Below, piece by piece: positions 7,314-8,705 of a stretch of 8,705 nt of DNA. This stretch comes from an uncultured Sphingomonadaceae bacterium. GTDB taxonomy: Bacteria; Pseudomonadota; Alphaproteobacteria; Sphingomonadales; Sphingomonadaceae. The notes under the pieces are model-generated. The model was not told the DNA's origin. It searched no databases and worked only from the letters and a program-made list of their open reading frames with translations. Position 1 is the stretch's first letter; each line of letters begins with the position of its first letter. The stretch is taken from positions 1 to 8,705 of the forward strand of contig CALKXX010000068.1 of the NCBI GenBank assembly GCA_938003725.1, read 5' to 3'. Both the position numbers and the translations under genes were made by a program.

Positions 7314-7717
7314 GTAAGATTGTCTGGCCGTTTTACTTCAACAATGCCATTCTTGGCCCTATATTCCTTGGCTTCCCGCTCGATTTCTTCGACGTCCATA
7401 CCGGACATGCGGCCTATTGTTTTCATCGCCTCTTTGCGTTTCGCCGCTTGTTTATCCTTCACACATTGAATTGCCCAGCGATCGGCCAATATTTCTTCGT
7501 CCGTCCGATCCAAGGACCAGCTTTCAAAATAGGTCACTTTCTGACCGGGCGGCGGCGCGGTGTTGACCTTCGAATCTATGACAAAAAGGAACAAAATAAA
7601 CCCCGGAATCAATATGGCAAGGATCGCCGGAACGATCCGCTCCTTTGGACTTTGCCGCGCAAAGGCAATAAAATCCTTTAACCCGCCAACTATCGACACA
7701 TCTTTAAAGAAACTCAT
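7307..7717 (-). CDS. Small single-TM membrane protein coupled to ribD
   Basis: I do not recognise a named family. From ATG 7717 the product has 136 residues: a short basic/aromatic N-terminus (MSFFKDVSIVGGLKDFIAFA), one hydrophobic segment at about 28-47 (IVPAILAILIPGFILFLFVI), a PPPG turn at 55-58, an aromatic patch VTYFESWSLDR, and a long charged, probably helical tail (DEEILADRW..EIEREAKEYR). The tail should lie in the periplasm if the basic N-terminus is inside. The upstream in-frame ATG at 7768 is unlikely to be the start: the near-consensus promoter at 7780-7808 would begin transcription about 5 bases before it. Its stop TAG overlaps the ribD ATG by 7 bases. A role connected with riboflavin or with the inner membrane is conjecture. 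Confidence 0.8.
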   Translation of the reverse strand: MSFFKDVSIVGGLKDFIAFARQSPKERIVPAILAILIPGFILFLFVIDSKVNTAPPPGQKVTYFESWSLDRTDEEILADRWAIQCVKDKQAAKRKEAMKTIGRMSGMDVEEIEREAKEYRAKNGIVEVKRPDNLTC

Positions 7718-7779
7718 ATTGCCTAGATAGGCCCTAGATGGGCCGCTGACCAGCCCTGCTCTGTGCAACGCTGGCCGGG

Positions 7780-7808
7780 ATTATAAGAGTGTCAGCTGTT
7801 AATCTCAA
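7780..7808 (-). promoter_or_regulatory. Near-consensus sigma70-type promoter of the ribD operon
   Basis: On the minus strand TTGAGA (7808-7803, 5/6 of consensus) is followed after exactly 17 bases by TATAAT (7785-7780, 6/6). It overlaps the last codons and stop of tonB. The predicted leader before ATG 7717 is about 55 bases. It contains GGCCAGC/GCTGGTC, which could form a 7-bp stem with one G-U pair, and a direct repeat ATCTAGG with an 11-base period (+ strand 7722-7739) that reaches the ribosome site. Confidence 0.75.
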
Positions 7809-8472
7809 ATTTGACCTTTAGGTTCATCCAGCTTTCATAGGGCTTACCATCGCTGGTTGCTGGTTTGAAGCGCCATTTTTTTAACGCATGGCGTTTGGTG
7901 GCCGCCCAAAATTCATCGTGCGGCGTGCTGATCAATTCGATCTGCTTCACGCGGCCATTTATGCCGACCAGAACACGAACGCTCACCATACCTTCTTCGC
8001 CCAAACGCAAAAGCCCGGCCGGGTATCTAGGTTGAAAATTGGCGGCAAAACGGCCGTTGAGACTTGGCTCGACAAGGACCGGAGCTGGACCAGCATCCGG
8101 TATCACCATAGGTTCTATGGGTATGTCCATTCCGGTACCCGAACCGTTCAAATCAATATTCTCCCCAAAATTCGTATATGCATTGGCGCCGACCTCCCGA
8201 AATAGCGATGGCGTAACCATCGGCTTCACCGTTGTTTTCGCCTTTGGCTGCGGTAATTTTACCTTTGGCTTTTCAGGTTGCACCTCCGGTTTTGGCGGAT
8301 CGGGTTCAGCCAACGGAATATGAATTCCCTCAACGATCGTCGGCAACCGATCCGGCAGCTCGATACCAGGGAGCATCACTATCCCGGCCGCGATCATGGC
8401 ATGTACTCCAATCGCCATCCCAATTCCTTTCGCATTGGGCGGTTTGTTCGCATAATCAGATGCGTAACTCAT
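7792..8472 (-). CDS. tonB: TonB energy transducer
   Basis: TonB carries proton-motive-force energy from ExbB/ExbD in the inner membrane to outer-membrane receptors for iron chelates, cobalamin and other ligands. The 226-residue product has the expected order. There is a single N-terminal membrane anchor (about 16-34), with the conserved membrane His at position 24 but Ala20 where E. coli has Ser. A proline/lysine-rich periplasmic linker with many P-K and E-P pairs follows (54-84), then a less ordered Gly/Pro segment. The C-terminal TonB domain spans about 148-226 with the YP motif (150-151), LRLGEEGMVSVRVLV, TPHDEFWAAT and WRFKPATSDGKP. AGGA stands 7 bases before the ATG. exbB/exbD are not adjacent in the window. 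Iron control is likely for the family, and a Fur-like palindrome lies upstream. Confidence 0.93.
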   Translation of the reverse strand: MSYASDYANKPPNAKGIGMAIGVHAMIAAGIVMLPGIELPDRLPTIVEGIHIPLAEPDPPKPEVQPEKPKVKLPQPKAKTTVKPMVTPSLFREVGANAYTNFGENIDLNGSGTGMDIPIEPMVIPDAGPAPVLVEPSLNGRFAANFQPRYPAGLLRLGEEGMVSVRVLVGINGRVKQIELISTPHDEFWAATKRHALKKWRFKPATSDGKPYESWMNLKVKFEINS

Positions 8473-8523
8473 AGATATTTCCTTTCATCATTCTCCTCAG
8501 ATGATTGGTGTCCAGATTTAGAT

Positions 8524-8552
8524 ATTATACGGATCTATCCCATATCATCCAC
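8524..8552 (-). promoter_or_regulatory. Candidate tonB promoter
   Basis: On the minus strand a perfect TATAAT (8529-8524) lies about 50 bases before the tonB ATG. The hexamer 17 bases upstream, GTGGAT (8552-8547), is a poor -35, which would fit a promoter that depends on an activator or is tightly controlled. Confidence 0.5.
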
Positions 8553-8558
8553 ATGTTA

Positions 8559-8573
8559 TGATATACTATATCT
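8559..8573. promoter_or_regulatory. Palindrome resembling a Fur-type operator
   Basis: GATATA (8560-8565), a central C, and TATATC (8567-8572) form a perfect 6-1-6 palindrome. With its flanks (TGATA....TATCT) it partly matches the 7-1-7 Fur pattern TGATAAT-N-ATTATCA. It sits just upstream of the tonB -35 region. A second inverted pair, ATATCA (8543-8548) and TGATAT (8559-8564), overlaps it. Repressor identity is inference. Confidence 0.35.
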
Positions 8574-8582
8574 ATAAAATAG

Positions 8583-8602
8583 CAAGCCAAGTGAGCGGCT
8601 TG
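8583..8602 (-). terminator. Hairpin terminator after the gltX-like gene
   Basis: CAAGCC (8583-8588) pairs with GGCTTG (8597-8602) around an 8-base loop, 25 bases past the stop codon at 8628. On the minus strand it is followed by CTATTTTATAG, a moderately U-rich tail. It separates the upstream gene from the tonB promoter. Confidence 0.5.
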
Positions 8603-8627
8603 GTACTTTCTGTTTTAAATCAGTATT

Positions 8628-8705
8628 TTAAAGAGATTCGGCTAGCCGCGCTAAAGCTTGCTCCCTGCCAACAAGCGGAAGCAGCGCATTCATATCCGGG
8701 CCGTG
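8628..8705 (-). CDS. gltX: C-terminal end of probable glutamyl-tRNA synthetase (partial)
   Basis: Only the last 25 residues and the TAA stop (8630-8628) are inside the window; the gene continues beyond 8705. The visible tail, GPDMNALLPLVGREQALARL, matches the way class I glutamyl-tRNA synthetases end in the anticodon-binding domain (family pattern SPgLfdllxxLGreraLaRL). That enzyme charges tRNA-Glu with glutamate in the cytosol. The fragment is short, so the name rests on one motif; another protein with a similar helical end cannot be excluded. Confidence 0.55.
   Translation of the reverse strand, partial: HGPDMNALLPLVGREQALARLAESL

Noticed and set aside
5667..7751. Nine-base motif GGTCAGCGG shared by the ribD-operon leader (7743-7751) and the ribE 3' stem, allowing long-range pairing
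   Set aside because: Many 9-base matches are expected by chance in a window of this size, and nothing else supports the pairing.
7717..7775. FMN riboswitch (RFN element) in the leader of the ribD operon
   Set aside because: The leader is only about 55 bases and lacks the conserved RFN blocks, so it cannot hold the roughly 120-base aptamer.
1..8705. CRISPR array, insertion sequence, prophage or toxin-antitoxin pair
   Set aside because: No regularly spaced direct repeats, transposase, integrase or phage protein was seen on either strand; the only long repeats are the inverted ones described.

Overview
The window looks like chromosomal DNA of an alphaproteobacterium, most likely a sphingomonad (Sphingomonadales) of moderate GC content. 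The signs are an EipA/DUF1134 periplasmic protein, a large AIDA-type autotransporter with a Cys pair just ahead of its barrel, a TonB with an alphaproteobacterial-style proline-rich linker, and a RibD whose zinc site is spaced PCAH..GPTC. The genus assignment is inference; no marker gene is complete enough to fix it.

Layout. (1) Positions 1-1510, + strand: the C-terminal part of an autotransporter adhesin, with the last passenger segment and the whole beta-barrel. The barrel frame is broken by an apparent loss of one G near 1146-1148. (2) 1511-1942: a gene-free, visibly AT-richer stretch with a branched terminator-like structure, a perfect 12-bp inverted repeat and a pair of mutually exclusive small hairpins. 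(3) 1943-4244, + strand: a two-gene transporter unit. The first gene is an Nramp-like protein that lacks about its first third, and the second is an intact UMF1-type MFS transporter 4 bases downstream. (4) 4479-4570, - strand: tRNA-Ser(GCU) with a candidate promoter. (5) 4812-5645, + strand: eipA, an exported envelope-integrity protein. (6) 5685-7717, - strand: an operon of a small one-TM membrane protein, ribD and ribE, read from a near-consensus sigma70-type promoter inside the end of tonB. (7) 7792-8472, - strand: tonB, with a -10 box and a Fur-like palindrome upstream. (8) 8628-8705, - strand: the last 25 codons of a gene that is probably gltX.

How the genes fit together. RibD (pyrimidine deaminase/reductase) and RibE (riboflavin synthase) are two steps of riboflavin synthesis; ribH and ribBA are not in the window. 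The small membrane protein overlaps ribD by 7 bases, so it is translationally coupled to it. TonB energises outer-membrane receptors and has its own promoter. The Nramp-like and MFS genes probably share a transcript, but the first appears to be a 5'-truncated remnant. It abuts a non-coding stretch of about the length of its missing part, which suggests a rearrangement between the autotransporter and the transporter pair.

I saw no CRISPR array, insertion sequence, phage gene or new multi-gene system. The points most worth a second look are the damaged autotransporter, the truncated Nramp-like gene with the structured spacer before it, and the uncharacterised membrane protein coupled to ribD.
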